NCBI RefSeq assembly: GCF_002099425.1
Contig: NW_018343987.1
Coordinates: forward strand, 15,811,501 to 15,875,500
DNA: 64,000 nucleotides
Direction of reading: 5' to 3'
Source: Phascolarctos cinereus
Lineage: Eukaryota; Chordata; Mammalia; Diprotodontia; Phascolarctidae
A model generated the notes under the pieces. The model saw only the letters and a list, made by a program, of their open reading frames with translations. It had not been told where the DNA came from and did no database searches. Shown here in pieces: positions 28,660 to 44,196 of this stretch. Position 1 is the first letter of the stretch. Each line of letters starts with the position of its first letter. Both the position numbers and the translations under genes were made by a program.

Positions 28660-31562
28660 TCTCTCTCTCTCTCTTTTTCCATATATATGTATATGTACAC
28701 ACATATATACATATATACACACACAAATTTCTAGGCACAATGCATATACACAATACCATAGGGATACAAGTACAGCTACCTTGGCTGCTATTCCCAAAGG
28801 GAGGGCGCTCAACATAGCATATGGATACACACACACACACGCACACACATACACCATACCCATAACTTCCTAGACACCAAAACCATGTTCACTTGCCACA
28901 CCCACAAGATTTATCACACATGCATGAGCACTATTTATTCTAACTACTTCCCTTAAATGGCTGCAGCAGCTCTGGGTAAATGTGAGAGTGCACTCAACCA
29001 ACCTCATCCCAAGGGTTCTCATTTAGCAGCACAGAAGTCTCTTGGGGGTAGTCTCTAGCCTGTGCATCATGTGGTCTACCCTATGCCCTGCTTCCATCTC
29101 TACCTCATTGCATTTCTTTTGTCCCTCCACTATGCTGACAGCCTCTGTAAGGTCCCATCTAACCCTGAGATTCTATAATTCTCTAATCTTGGTTTAAGGG
29201 GATCATTTTCCCCTGAAACTTTTTCTAACCCTGAATTTCATTGTCTCTGAGCCTGACAAATAGAGATAATCAAAGGATTTAGAACTGGAAGGGATCAGAG
29301 ATTCAGAGTGAGAAGGATTTTTAGAAATAATCTAGTCTGATCCCTTTGTTTTTACAGAGAAGTAAACTGAAACCAAAAGAAGCTAAGTGATTTTTCCAAG
29401 GTCATATACATATACATACTAAGGTCATATACATATACATTACTAAGTAGCAGAGCCTGGGCTTGAACCTACGTCCTATGACCCCAAATTCAGTGCTCTT
29501 TCAACTACACCACTATAACTACAATGGGTTCTGCATGTCCAGAACATTTTTCTCACCTAAACTAGTGGTGCCTCCCTGTGGCAATCAGGTTCAAGCACAG
29601 TCCCACACATGATAGCAATATTGTCTATGAAGCAAATGATTTAATCTTGGCATAAATAAAACATGGCAGCTAGGTGGTACAGAGGATAGACCACACATTC
29701 TGAAATCAAGAAAGCCTGAATTCAAGTCTGGCCCCAGAAACATAATGGATGTGGGACCCTAGGCAAGTCATTTAACATCTCTCAGCTACAGTTTCCTTAT
29801 CTGTAAAACAATGATAATAATAGCAGGGTTGTTATCTTGCTGGGTTGTTATGAGGATAAAATGAGATATCTGAAAATCATTTTGTAAAACTTCAAAGAGC
29901 TATATAATTGCCAGCTATTATTATTAATCCTAGTCTAGTAATGTTTCTTTTAAATTTACATCATAATACTACTGATAAAATCAGGATAGGGTGGAAAAAT
30001 TTAAAGATAAATGAACTGCTAATCCAAAATGTCATATAACAGGGTTCTGACCCAGCCCACACCTTGTTACAATCTATATTTAAATAACTGGGACAGTCAT
30101 TTGATAAATTGGATACATGTCCTTTAGCCACAGCAAATGGGAAACCAAGCATCTGCCTCTATGCTGATTACATGGCTTTATTATCTCTAATTAGGAGCAG
30201 ACTTTTAAGAAGCAGTTGAGCCTGTTGGCTAACTGTTATTAGGAGTAGCTTCGCATCAACTATAACAAAATGAAAATCATTCTATTTGACAGACATCCTC
30301 CAACATTTAAAAGGACAATACTTGATAATCCTATCTGCCAAGTCGTCAGTTCATTCAACTACATGAGAAGGCATTCCCAACTAACTCAACCCGGCAGACC
30401 AGTCAGGATACAGTTCTACTAAGATGGCCTACTGGGGCCAATCGAAGGTCTTTCTATAGTTCAGACAACTCACACCTGCCCTTGAAAATGTACTTCATGT
30501 TATATGGTGCAGAACCATAGGAGTTCAACCAAGAATTTGTCCAAGTACTGGGACAGAGTTTCCCTTTTAAGGAAAATAAAGGCCTTACCCTCTGAGAGGA
30601 GGACGTGGGAGAAGTGGGTTGGCACACTGTCTACTTAAGAATACAAGGCTCCTCAAACTTTGCCATGGAATGTCACCTCTGCGTTCTCTATGCTTCTTTC
30701 TTAACCTGGTGGGATCTGCAGATCCTCAAGGGATCCATGGGTAGATTTCAGGGGACCCATGAAATTAAATGGGGAAAACATTACATCTTTATTTTCACTA
30801 AATTCTCACTGAAATTTAGTATTTCTTTCAACTATGAGTGTAGGCAACAAACATTCTGAGAAGGGGTCCATAGGCCACATCAGACTGCCAAAAGGGTCCA
30901 TGACCAATAACAACAACAAAAAAGTGAAGAATCCCTGTTTTAAAGCATATGGATCACTCTTTAATCAACAATATACAACATTCACATGTCAAAACTTACC
31001 AGAAAAATCCACCTTGAATTTAATGTGTAATCAGGCTTCCAATTAAGCCTGGAGCAGTTTTGAGAGAAAATAACATCATAGTAAGCAGTGGGAGGTATGA
31101 CTCCTGATTGGCTGGGACAATTTAGAGCACTTCCCTCTGGGCCTGCCATAAGGGACTTACTTTGGTTGGTTTCAGACATTTCAAAAACACACAAGGTGAG
31201 GAGATCTCCTGGGAGGTAGTCAAGAGAGACATAATTTGAATGATAGACTGGAATCCCACCTTCTCCTTGCAACCCTGCAACCTTGCCCCAAACTGCAGAC
31301 ATGTATGGGAGCTGGCCCCATCATGTTCCTTGACATCCGGGACCTGCAATTCTAGAGACTGCTGAGAAAGAACTTCCCTTGGGTGAGATAATTTTCTCTC
31401 TCTTGGTTTAAGCTGAAATCTTATCTTAATCCCTGGTGAAGGACTCATTTACTTTTGAATATTCTCTGGTATATTCAAAACTGTAGAACTCAGATTTCAA
31501 TTTGCTGTTTTGCTTGGATAGATGGACTTAACTGCTATTCATTGTTTGTGACTTTGTGTGCG

Positions 31563-31609
<47 letters not shown>

Positions 31610-34600
31610 AGCATTTAGTGTGGAGGAGTAAGCTGGTAAGGTTAGGCTAAGGGCTACACTCCCTCATAAGAGCAGTCAGGGAAGCTGCTTTCCTTCTGAA
31701 CCTACTGTACCCCTAGAACAGAGACATTTAAGGAGTGGCACATAGATATGTTTCTAGTCTAACGTCCCTCTTAGAAACTAGAGGAGATATTGCCCAGCTA
31801 ATAAGCTGGGGATGCAGGTGTGGCCTTTCTCCTGACTGCAAAGGTTGGCCAACCTCAGATCATATCTGTCCCTGCCACCCATGAGCTACATCTATAAATT
31901 TAGACAACCCACACACATATACCTTACAAGCATAAACCAACAATTCAGGTAGCAAAGAACACTGGAGGGGCAGGGTGTTACAATGAAGAGTCACTGCGCT
32001 ACAGAAGAGAGGCCTGGACTGGGAGCCAGCTGATCCGGGTGCTAGTTCCAGTTCTCCCTTGAGTTGCCTGTGCGATCTTAGGCAAGTCACTTATCTTTGG
32101 GTCTCAGTTTTTTGCTCTTTACCTGGAAGTCCCTAACAACACTGATTTTCTGCAATTCTATAGTTTTTGAAAGCTCTTTTAAGATTGTTAAATTAAGGAG
32201 CACAAATTCCTCTTTAAGTACCAGGAAAAAGGCCAACACTGATGCCTGTAACATGGAGATGACCCTGAGTTGCCAAAGGTTATGTACCACCAGACTATAT
32301 GCTCTACATGCCCTACCAAGCTGGAAAGAATTTAAGAACAGGGTTGTCAATTTTCTACATACCTGTCATATGAAGACTAGTCTAATTAAGTTTAGAGAGG
32401 CTCATCTCCAGAAGGTTAATCACTAGATCATGAATTTTGGGGGTCACAGTAAAATCCCCGAACCAAAAATAAACCCTCCTTACAAAATCAAGAAGGGATT
32501 ATGATCTGCATTAGTGGCTGAATTACCAACATGAAGCATAAACATGTATGTTTTCATTTGCCATACAATGAGAATTATCAACCCTAACCTGTTTCTTTTT
32601 TTATCCTTTGGCTGCCAGGAAATGCATGGCTATATTCAGTGCTCAGCTGCAGTAATCAATTCATCTCATGTGTCTAGTAATATTTAATTCTCTGATCCTT
32701 TTAATTAATTTTGCTCGGTTTTTATTTTTAGTCATTCTATTTTGTGTTGTGATTGATTTTATCGATGAACACATAAGAAGGATCTGTAATTTCAATCCAG
32801 TAGGGGAAGTCCCTCCACTACTGCAGAGCAAAATCTATCTGCAAATTATTAGGTAAGTCCTGGGGAGTAGCCTAAAACTTAGACATGCTAAATGACCTGC
32901 CCAGAGTCATACAGTTAACTGTCAGAAGTGGAATGTGAATCCACGCCTTCCTGACCCCAAGGCCAGCATTCTATCCACCATTCCATATTATTTCTTGATT
33001 TTATAAGGTCCCTCAAATTCATTTGGGGGAGCAATTGGAATATAAATCTTAAATAAACAAAAGTAGTTCTGACTTTAGTGCTACAAAATTACTTCAAATC
33101 CTTGTAGGTCTCTAATTCCCAAGAAAGAAACAAGCAGTTTTACTCCCTAAGCCTGGTACTGGCAGGTTTAATGCCACTGAAATATAATGTCTTTCCTGAA
33201 GCCCATTGGTATGAAACACTCTCCTTGTTGGCAGAGATGAATGCTCTACCCCTCATGAAAGGCAAGGCATTCCTATCCAAAAAAGGACAAAGTAATAAAA
33301 AATTAATTGATCACATCTCCTAGATGAACAATCTTTAAGGGACTCAGATATATACTTCTAGCCTGGTACCCTCACTCTCTGAGAAGAGTAGAGTGGTGGC
33401 CTCTAGTCCCAACCTCCTGCCTTCCCTCTTGGCAGGAATGAAAGTCTTCCTTGGAGAAAGATGGAGGGAGAAGAGTCTTGAGATATCTATTCTGTCTCCC
33501 TTCAAGCTACACACAAGGACATTGTCCCCAGCACACTTGTTCTCCTTCCTTACACGCGGGGCTCTCTCTTTCATTACATATATGACAACAAAAGTTTACC
33601 TGGTCCAGCCCTTCTCCTGTTTTCCGTAGATTCTGTAACTGGTAAGCATTCAGGATTCTACCATCATCATGGCAACACAGATCCACTACAACACAGTCCT
33701 GGTCCTCAAAGGCATTGATTTGATGAAAACTAATAAAAGGTTTACTATAAAATACCCCTGGAAGGAGCTGCAAAGAAAGAAAACAAAAGTGAGGGGTTTT
33801 TTTTTCCTTCTCTATGACACCAGGATTCAAATAACTTAAATATAGGAAAATCAAAAGTTAGGATTCTGTTGATGTGATTGTGTGGCAGATCTGGCAAACT
33901 TATGGGTAGCATATCCTGACATTGGTCCTGGATCCTTGGACTGTACAACGACTCTACTGTGTATCACATTCTCACATGGAAGAAATAGGGTTAGAAAACC
34001 ACCACAAAGAGTTTGAAGTTTCTATTCAGAAAAGTGACATTGTTGGGTAGTGTGCCCATAGAGATATAGCCAGGTCCTGCATGAAATAGCTCAGGACTGC
34101 ATGTTCAATATTCTCATTGATGACCCAGATGATCAGATAGAGAACATCTTTAACATATATGCAGAAAACAGCAAATTAGGACAAGCTATAAACTCATGAC
34201 AGGCAGGGTCAGAAAAACAGGTATCTTTGGTAAGCTGCAGAAATATCAACAGTGCCATCAGGAAGACATGAAATAAAAGGAACAGTAAATTTTGTTCTTC
34301 ACCATTCCACCACCTCCTAGTTGATAAAACTGGAGAAAGCAAAGAGCAAATAACAGGCAATAAGGTATTTATAGGTGCAAAGATATATTAGCATCCATTT
34401 ATGCCTTTTCGAAGTGTGAAGTTCTACTGATAAAATTAGGAGACCTGTCCATTGGACAATAGAAGACTACATATTAAAAGACAATAGAACAGTTCTAGGT
34501 AGTTCCAGGCACAGGTAGGACACACACAACAAGGAACAGTGAGATACACACTCTCTATAGAGGTACTGACATAGAGAGGAGCAATATTTCAGGAAGGAAG

Positions 34601-35337
34601 CAGCTTCAAAGAAGCAAGACCTCTGGCAGCAGAGAAGAGAGCTGACTATGGATTCAATTAAGAATTAGACCTAACTCTGATTTCACTGATACAAGGAACT
34701 TCTAGGTGACAAACCAAGGCAAGTCAGTCTCTGCAAATGATAAGTCTTAGAGTTATCTAGACCAGTGGTGTCAAACTCAAATAGAAATGGGGCTACTGAT
34801 ATGTACATAAGAATCCATGTGGGCAGCATACTGACTTAGTTCTACTTTTTTTTTGGGGGGGGTGAGGCAATTGGGATTAAATGACTTGCCCAGAGTCACA
34901 CAGCTAGTAAACGTCAAGTCAGACTTAGTTTTAAAATGTAATGCTATATTTTATTGTATTTTTATTTATTTTGTTAACTATTTCCCAATTACATTTTAAT
35001 CTGGTTCGTGTTGCCAGCTATGTTTGTGACTTCTCTGGTCTAGGGCCCTAAAACATCAAGTGTCTCATCCAAGGTCACACAGCCAGTATGTATGAGAAGC
35101 TGGATTTGAACCTAGGTTTTCCTGTCTCCAGTGTCAGTTCCCTGTCCATTGTTTTATATGTTAAAGAAAAATAACCACTTAAAATGAGTTTTTTAGTTTG
35201 GGGCATCAAGTTGCCTTTTTGATGCTAGGATAAGTGCAAGTGGAACCATCTCACAGAAGCTACATCAGCTAGTGTTAACTTCCTGATTTGGCAGTCTCTT
35301 AGAGGTATTTGAGCCCAAATTAACTCTATCCTTATAA

Positions 35338-35400
<63 letters not shown>

Positions 35401-38400
35401 CTCTGCTCTAGAAATCTCTGGGTCTATATGCAATGTAGGTCTATGCTTACCAAAAAAAAAAAATTCAGGACAGCTAGGTGGCACAATGGATACAGCACGG
35501 ACCCTGGATTCAGGAGTTCAAATGCAGCCTCAGACACATAACACTTACTGGCTGTGTGACCCTGGGCAAGTCATTTAACCCATTGCCTAGCCCCCCCAGA
35601 AAAATTATTCAAGGGGTTCCAAGAAACCTATCATTTTTAATGGCCCTCTGGGACAGAAACCTAGAATGTGGACCTGATCATCAGCCAGCACTGTGAAACA
35701 GGAGGATGAGACTCCAGACTTTGTAAGCATTGTTGTAACCATACCAGGGAGTTAAGAGAGCTTATAATTAGACAGTGGATAACTGAGGAAGTTATGAGAC
35801 TGCTACACATGCTTTACCTACATCAGCAATAACTGCCATGTGGAAGAGACACTGCTAGGATAATGTTCACAGATGCCCTTTTAATTGATTCAGCTGGTTA
35901 ATATAATCATTTCCTAAAGTGATTCTAATATGCATAACCTGCTGTATTAAGTACAAATAGCTAATCCAGGCCATGGAGACGGATAAAATCCATGTTTCAA
36001 AGGAGATAAGATTAGCAGTTCCTAGGGCAGAGTAAGAAATTGTGCCAGCGGTCCAGTGGATGTCCAGTAAGCATTTATTAAGCATCCACTATGTGCCAGG
36101 CATTGTGCTAAGTGCTTTACAAACATTATGTCATATGATCCTCACAATCTCCCTACCAGGTAAATGCCATTATTCCCATTTTACAGTTGAGGAAACTGAG
36201 GCACCTGGCGGTTAAATGACTTGTCTAGGGTCACATAGCCAGGAAGGGGTTGGGACTGGGTTTGAACTCAGGTCTTCTTGACTCTAGGTCCAGAACTCTA
36301 TCCACTGTGCCACTTAGCTTTCTCCAATACCACAGGATATCAGTGTGGGAATTCCTTCCCAAAATATTACAACTCATTCATTGTATCCTGTGTGACTCTA
36401 GAGAACCCAGGAAGACCTGGGCTCAAATGTGACGTTGGGTCATCTAACCTCTTTGGGCTTCAGTTTCTTCATCTTTTAAATGAGGAGGTTGGGCTCAATG
36501 ACCTCTATGGTCCTTTCCAACTCTACACCTATGATCCTATGTCCTCCCATAAATCCACCCCAAGAGTTCCAACCAAGGTGATGAGAGCAAACCTTGAGTT
36601 TTCTTGATACCATGGAAGAATACTTGATACCAATGGAGGAATCCTCATCAGTGGTGAGAAACTAACAATATGGAAACTGGATTTTGTGGAAATTCATCTC
36701 TGAATAACTTTTCTAAAGCAATAAATATTTATTAAGCTCCTGTAGTGTGAAACCACTGCTGACATATACAGTCAAAATACCTACTTGTCCTGTATGCTTA
36801 TCCACCACATGAAACCGTGTATTATGCTGGGGTTCCCAGCTGATCCCATCCAAAAAGGCCTTCCCCCGAACTTTGGAAGTAATGAGTTTCCACAGATTCA
36901 TCTTTAGGGGCTGCTCAATGAAGATGACATAGTTTTTTGTCATTCCTGAAAGGTGCAGAAGAACAATCTTGGCTTACTGGTCTTTCATTCAATGAACTTT
37001 TAATAAATACCCATTGCATGCCAGGTACTGCACTAGGTACCAGAAGATTCAAAGACAAAATGAAATAGTCCCTTGCCTCAGGGAGCTTACATTCTCTTGG
37101 AGGACCTTAGAATTTGGCAAAGCAGAAGAAAATAAACTCTGAGTTATGGAGAACAGTTTGGGTGATACAAAACCATGTCTGGGCAGATCATTGGCCTCAA
37201 CAAAGATCACTTAGTAGTAATTCTTCACTTGCTCTCTGTCAGCTTCATTGTGCATAGCATTTCCCATCCCCACAAAATGAAGGGAAATGCCAGGAAATAC
37301 TGACATGAATCCTCTGCTGATCCAGATACACTATACATAAAAAAGGAGGTGCCACATAAGGTGTCCCACATCATTTGGAAATTTTATGCTTAGCCAGAAC
37401 AAAAGAACTTGTGGTACTATATGCACAAGAATTCACATGCTGGAGCATTTTGGACAACATGGTTTAAGATGCAAGAGAAGACATATTTTTGTAGCAATCC
37501 TGAAGAAACCTACAGAGAGTGTTTCCTAAAGATTTAAATAACTCCTTCCTATCATGCTTTCAAATTAGTAAGGTAGAATTAAGGGCACCTTAATCATATA
37601 CTAAGATAATGTCACAGTCTTCTCCAGATAATACCCTCTACACTCTCTCTCTCACATGTCCGAGAAACATTTTCATCCTGGACACTTACCCTAGCCCTGG
37701 AATTCATACACTGGAAGTATCTCCAGTCGCTGTAGCCTTTCTCCTTCCAATTGAATGGATCCTTCCAGATCGTCTGTTTAAGGAGGGCACCCAGGCCAGC
37801 CATACTTCTTCATTCTCTCCAGACTGCACTTCAGATTTTCTTTATCATGCTCCCCCTTCCTCCCCTCACCCCCTTCTGTCTTCCTCTTCCTCCCTTTTTT
37901 TTTCTACTTTCTTATCTGCTACCTACTCCCATTAGAATATAATCTTCCTGAGAAAAAGGATGATCTTGATGCTTGTATTTGTATTCTCATCACTTAGCAC
38001 TGTTCGACACACAAAAAAAATGCTTGTTGACTGAGCAGCCCGTTACTAAGCAGTTATGTTTTTGAAGTTGTGGGTTTTTTCCCCCTAATAGAGATAACTT
38101 GAACTGAGTCTCACACATCCATCCAATCTTCTTTATGAATAGAGCACAGAGGGTAATGGGCCACAGTGAGGACTGTCTGAAATACTAATGGTGGAGTAGA
38201 ACTTAGGAACTTTGCCTTGTTAACCCTCTGCTCCAATCAATTATGCTAACCAAGCGGCCTATGCTACAATGACAAATGAGGACCAGCAAGGTCTATTTGC
38301 TTATTATTGATTTATTTTTCCTTGAACTCACCAAAGCTGTGGTAATAAGAAGGTTTCATCTTTTGGTCAAAAGGAATGGAACATATCACTCGAGCTCCAT

Positions 38401-39700
38401 GGATTGTCTCCTCGAGGTCCTCTTTCTGAGGGGGAACCTGGATAACATTATAGCAGGAACCTGGAAAATGAGAAGGGTCATCTAAAGAGCAATGCTCATG
38501 CCAGACCAAAAGCTTCAACACTCCCTTGGACCCTAGGCAAGTAGTTACATGCAATAATTGAAACCTTTATGTTTCATGAAGAGAAGATTATATACAGTAG
38601 GCTTGGAAATGGAAGATAACACATACTCATAAGAAAACCAACCAGCCTGATAACTGTAACTCAGAATTCTTTTATAATGCTGTATGATAAATACTAAATT
38701 TATATTCTAAAATCGTTTCCTTGGCGTTAGAGTATAGAAAGCAGGTTGAGAAAGAACTGCGTTAACCTGTTGAAACGTTTCTCATCTCTCTTCCTTGATA
38801 GCAGCAGCTGTCTGAATACGAAAATAAGAGCTGGATATTCAATTCAATACATTCCAATTCAACAGGCATTTCCTGAGCACACACTATGTCATTCAGTCAG
38901 TCAACATGCTTTTCTTAAGCGCTTCATAGGTGCCAGACGCTGTGCTAAATGCTGGGCATAAAAAGAAAGGCCAAAATAAAAACATTCCCTGCTCTCAAGG
39001 AACTTACAGTCTGATGGGAGAGACAACATGCAAATGATTATGTACAAACAAGCTGCACACAGGATAAAGTGGAAATAATCAATGGAAGAAAAACACTAGA
39101 ATTAAGGATCAGGATGTTTTAACAAGTAATTGGGGGAAAATTTTTATGTGTCTGTATATATGTATGCATGTATATATGCATACATATATATATGAAAAAA
39201 TTTTTAAATTAAGCAAAAAAAAAAAAGATCAGGAAAGCCTTCTTGTAGAATATGGAAATTTAACTGAGACTTGAAGGAAGCCAGGGAGGCCGAGAGACAG
39301 AGATGAGAAGTGACAGAATACCAAACATGGGAGACAAGCCAGTGAAAATGCATGGAATCACTTGATGGAGTACCTTATTTTTTTTAATTTAATTTTATTT
39401 TATTTTTAGTTCCAAATTATCTCCCTTCCCCTATCCCTCTCCCACCCATTGAGAAAACAAGAAATACAAAACCTATTACAAATATGAAGTCATGCAAATC
39501 AAATTTCCACATCAGCCATGTTCTGGGAGAAAAAAATCAAATAAAAGAAATAAAGAGAAAAAACATTCTTTGGTCTACTCTCTGAATCCATCAGTTTCTA
39601 TTAGGAAGTGAATAGTAGTTTTCATCATGAGTCCTTTGGAATTATAGTTGATCGTTGTGTTGATCAGAGTTACTAAGTATTATTATATAACTTTTCTTTA

Positions 39701-39737
<37 letters not shown>

Positions 39738-42700
39738 CTTTACAACATTGCTGTTACTGTGTAAATTGTTCTAATAGAGTGGCTTATTTGAGGAACAATA
39801 AGGAGGCCAATGTCACTGAATCTCAAATCTGGGAGGGGGGCAGAGAAAGAGAGGCAAGGGAAGGGAATAGAGCATGAGAATACTGTCTGAAAGGCAGGAG
39901 GGAGCAATGTCTGAAGGGTTTAGAATGACAGGATTTCATCTTTGATCTTAGAGGTTTATTGAATAAGGGAGTGACATGATCAGACCTGCCCTTTAGGAAA
40001 ATCACAAATTGACAGCTGAGTGGAGGATAGATGGAAGTGAGGAAAGCCTTGAAATAGGGAGACCAAATTTGAGGCTATCTGAGTAGTTCAGGAATGAGAT
40101 GATGATGTTCTTTAGCAGGGCCGTAGCAGCGTCAGAGGAGAGAAGGGTTTATATCCAGCAGATGTTACAAAGCTAAAATTCACAGGCCTTGGTAACAAGG
40201 GGAAGAAGGAGGTTAAGAGAGAGACTGAGAAGTCAAATTTTATACCGAGGTTGCAAACCTAGGTGAATGGGAGGGTTGCAGTACCCTCAACAGTCATAGA
40301 TAAGTTAGGAAGAAGGGAGGATTTGGAAGGAAAGATAATGAGTTCAGTAGTTGGGTTTGGGACAAGCTCGAGCTTAAGATGTCTAGGAGACATCAGTCTG
40401 ACATGTCCAACAGGTGAAGTTTAAGAAGAAAACAAGTGATGGGCACCGTGTATGCTAAGCAGTGAGGGTACAAGGGTAAAAATGAAGACATGAAATGTGT
40501 AGCAAACAATAAATGGGCCAGTCTGGCTGAAATGCAGAACTCAAGAAGGAGAAGAATACAAATGTGCCTGAGAAAGATAGATCGAAACCAGATTGTAAAA
40601 AGGCTTTAAGCGCCAGAGAGAGAAATTTGTAATTTATCCTGGAAGCAACAGGAAGCCACAAAAACTATTTAAGCAGAAGATTGACATGGTAAGACTTGCA
40701 CTTTGGGAATATCACTTTGAGGACTGTATACAGGATGAATTAGAGAAAGTAGAGTCTAAAGGCTGGGAAAGCAATTAGGAGTCTATTGCAGTAGTCCACA
40801 CAAGAAGCAATGAGTGCCTGAGATAGGGTGGTAGCGTGGAGAAAAAGGGATGGATGCAGGAGATGTGGAAGGAAGGAAAAAGCTTGACAATTGGCTGGGT
40901 ATGGAGGGAAGAGGATGAGAGTTGAGTCAAAGATGGAGGCAGCTAGATGGTGCAGTGGATAGGGCACTGGCCCTGGAGTCAGGAGTACCTGCGTTCAAAT
41001 CCAGTCTCAGACACTTAACACTTATTAGCTGTGTGACTCTGGGCAAGTCAGTTAACCCCAATTGCTTCACTGCCCCCCCAAAAAAAAAACCCAAAAAAGA
41101 GTCAAACATGATTCCTGGGTTATGAACCATGGGACTGGAAGGATAAAAGTGCCCTTGTCAGGAAGAGGGAAGTGAGGAAGAAGGGTTGTCTGAGAGGAAA
41201 GACTATGAGCCCCATTTGGGGCACATTGAGTTTGAGACACCTATCAAATTCAAAACGTTCATGGGCAGTGGGTGAGGCAGGATTGGAGTTTGGGGAAAGA
41301 GAATCAGCATGGATACATAGATCTGGGAGTCCTCGTCTACAGAGAGTTGATCATTAAACATTTGAGAGTTGATTATTAAATATTCACTGAGGAGAAGTCA
41401 AATAAGCAAAGGGAGAACCAAGTGAGAAGAGTGTCATGAAAACCCAGAGGAGCCAGTATCCAAAAGAAGAGGGTGGTCAGCAGTATCAAATGTTGGGGAG
41501 ACATTAAAAAGGATGAAGAGTGAAAGGCCATTGAATGATAATTGACATTTACATAGAACTTTAGTCAGTCAGTCAACCAGCATTTATTAAGTGCTTAGTG
41601 TATGCCAGGGACTTGGACTAAGTGCTGCGGATGCAAAGAAAGACAAACAAACAAAAAGGTAGGTATTAGAAGCATTCACCTCAACTAATGAGGAAACTGA
41701 GGCTCAGGGAGATTAAGTGATTTGTCCACGATAGCTCAGCTGGCAAATGCCAGAAGTGGGATTCAAACCCAGGTCTTCTTAACTCAGAGTCCGGCCCTCT
41801 GCCACTCTGCCTGCCTCTTGACTTGAACACAGGTCACACCCCTACAATGATCTCTTTAAAAAGAAAAAATATTCATAAGTATGTACAAGATTTATATAAC
41901 CAGAGTTGGGGAAAGTGGTATTAGGAAGAGGCAGGTCAAATATATTTACAGCAACATGAAATACACAATTGGAGGGGGGGGTGAATTCAAAGGACCCTGA
42001 TGCAAGCCTACAGAACAGTAGAACAGAACAGCTGAAAGCTGACAGGAGAAGAACCAGGTATAGCAGCATCCTTCCACCTGGCCACGGATTCAGTAAACCC
42101 TTTGTAGAGTTCACAGCAGAGAATAATTGCTAGCATTTATACACCACTTTAAGGCTTGCAAAGACTTTCTTTGTGTTGCCTCATTTGATTCTCACAAATA
42201 CGGTGGGAAGTAGGTGCTATCATTATTTTTATTTTACAGATGAGGAAACTGAGGCAGACAGAGGTTAAGTGACTTGCCCAGAGTCATACAACTAGTATCT
42301 GAGTTAGAATTCAAACTCAGTTCTCCCTGATTCTAAGTCTAGGACTCTGTCCACTGCACCACCTACATGCCAAGAACAAAGTCAAAGGAGGGTGACCAAA
42401 GTGGAGGCACACTGCTTCTTCAATGTCAAAACATACAGTAACAAAAGTCATATAAGTAGACCAGTCTTAATGCAAACACTATTAGTAAGTTTAAATGTAT
42501 GTAACAAGACTCGGGGGGGGGGTGGAAATCTAGCTTGGGATGTCAGCTCCATTCAGTTCAAATCAATAAGCAAAGCACAAACTCTTATTAAATGCCTACT
42601 GTTTGTAAGACATTGTACTAGGCACTATGGATACAAAGATTGTCAGTGCCTGTCACTAATAGAAAGATGAAAGCAGACAATAGTTGTCTCCTTCATCAGA

Positions 42701-44149
42701 TTAGATTGGAGCTCCTTGAGGACAAGGACTGTTTTTTGCCACTATTTATATCCTCAGTATTTAGCATGGTTCCTGGCACTATGTAGATGTTTAATAACAC
42801 ATAATAAGTACTATAAAAAATAATTTGTTGACTTGAAAAAGGAAAATTCAATTTCTATTTTCTCTACCAAGAAGGATGATTTTCAAGCTGGTAAGGAAAG
42901 AAAAAAACAAAATGTTAAATAGGAAATCAAAATCTAAAATAAGGAGATGGAAGAAAAGGCATCTCTGCTGTCACAGAGCCCAGACAAGCTACATCTCAGG
43001 CTACTAAAAGAATTTACAAATGGTATTACTGAGTTGGTTGTCTTTGAAGAATCATGGTAAATGGTCAATTTCAACCTAGAAATGTGTAAAATAATGGATT
43101 TTCTGAAAAGAAAATAAGATGGGTATTTTTAAACTCTAAGTCAATGAGCCTGGTAAAATTCTAGAAATAATTATTAAAGGGATGCTTCCTAAGCTCTTAG
43201 AAAGGAAACAGTCACCAAAAGCCAGCAATAGCTTTATTAAGGGCTAGCTATGCCAAACTAACCTGATTTCCTTTTTTGACAGGGTTACAAACTAGTAGAT
43301 CTGAGCAATGCTCTGGGTTTCAGCAGGGCATTTGACAGTCTCTCACAATATCCTGTGGCACAAGCTATAGATGTGGGCTGAATAACAATACAGTTAGATG
43401 TATTTGGAATGGATTAAATTACAGCAGGCAAAGAATTTTGTTAAAGTAAATATAAACAGCTTAGCGGGCCATTGCTAATAGATGAACTCTATCTCTGGTC
43501 CTATTCTTTTAGTATTTTTATCAGTGATTTAAATGAAAGTATAATAGGCCGACAAGCATTTATTTATTATGTGCCAGGCACAGATAGAATACTTATTAAA
43601 TTTGAAGATGACCCAAAGCTGAGAATAATGACAATAGCTAACACTTACATAGCACCTTAAGGTTAGAAAATCATTACTTACATTATTTCACTTGATGCCC
43701 ACAACAAATCTATGAAGTACAGGATTTGTTATCCCCATTTTACAGATGAGGAAAGTGAGAGGCTACATTACTTACCCAAAGGAAAGTAGAGAGTAATATC
43801 TAAGTAAAACACCGCTTCAAGAAACTATAAATGACAAAAAAGATCCTCTCATTTTGGGGCTTATATGAGGATAATACCAGAAAACTTGAATATAGCTGGG
43901 GTTTAGAGACAGAAAAAAAATTTAAGATACCACTCAGATCTCATTTGAAACCCATTAAGGGATACTACACAAAATAATACTGCAAATACCGGGCCTCCCA
44001 TTTACTCTCCTCTAACAAGTATATATATACACCCACACACCCACACTCACAGCCCACACCACAAGCATAAACAAACATGCAGATCTGCACTGACTGGTAG
44101 GTAGAAAATATCCACCATAGATATATGATACACATACAGTACTCCATAT

Positions 44150-44196
<47 letters not shown>

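Larger units (their letters stand above)
38855..41560 (-). repeat. long L2 LINE copy, antisense, with nested L1 and SINE
   Basis: Order along the plus strand follows reverse-complement L2: cattcagtcagtcaacatgc, ctgctctcaaggaacttaca, aggaggccaatgtcactgaa, aggctttaagcgccagagag, gtctattgcagtagtccaca, gagtttgagacacctatcaa, ggagaaccaagtgagaagag. It is interrupted by an L1 tail (39365-39785) and a SINE (40937-41096). Lies in BCO2 intron 5. Confidence 0.75.

Noticed and set aside
28482-28863. Antisense frames with long Arg-Glu runs
   Set aside because: They are translations of the CT/GA array; not a protein gene.
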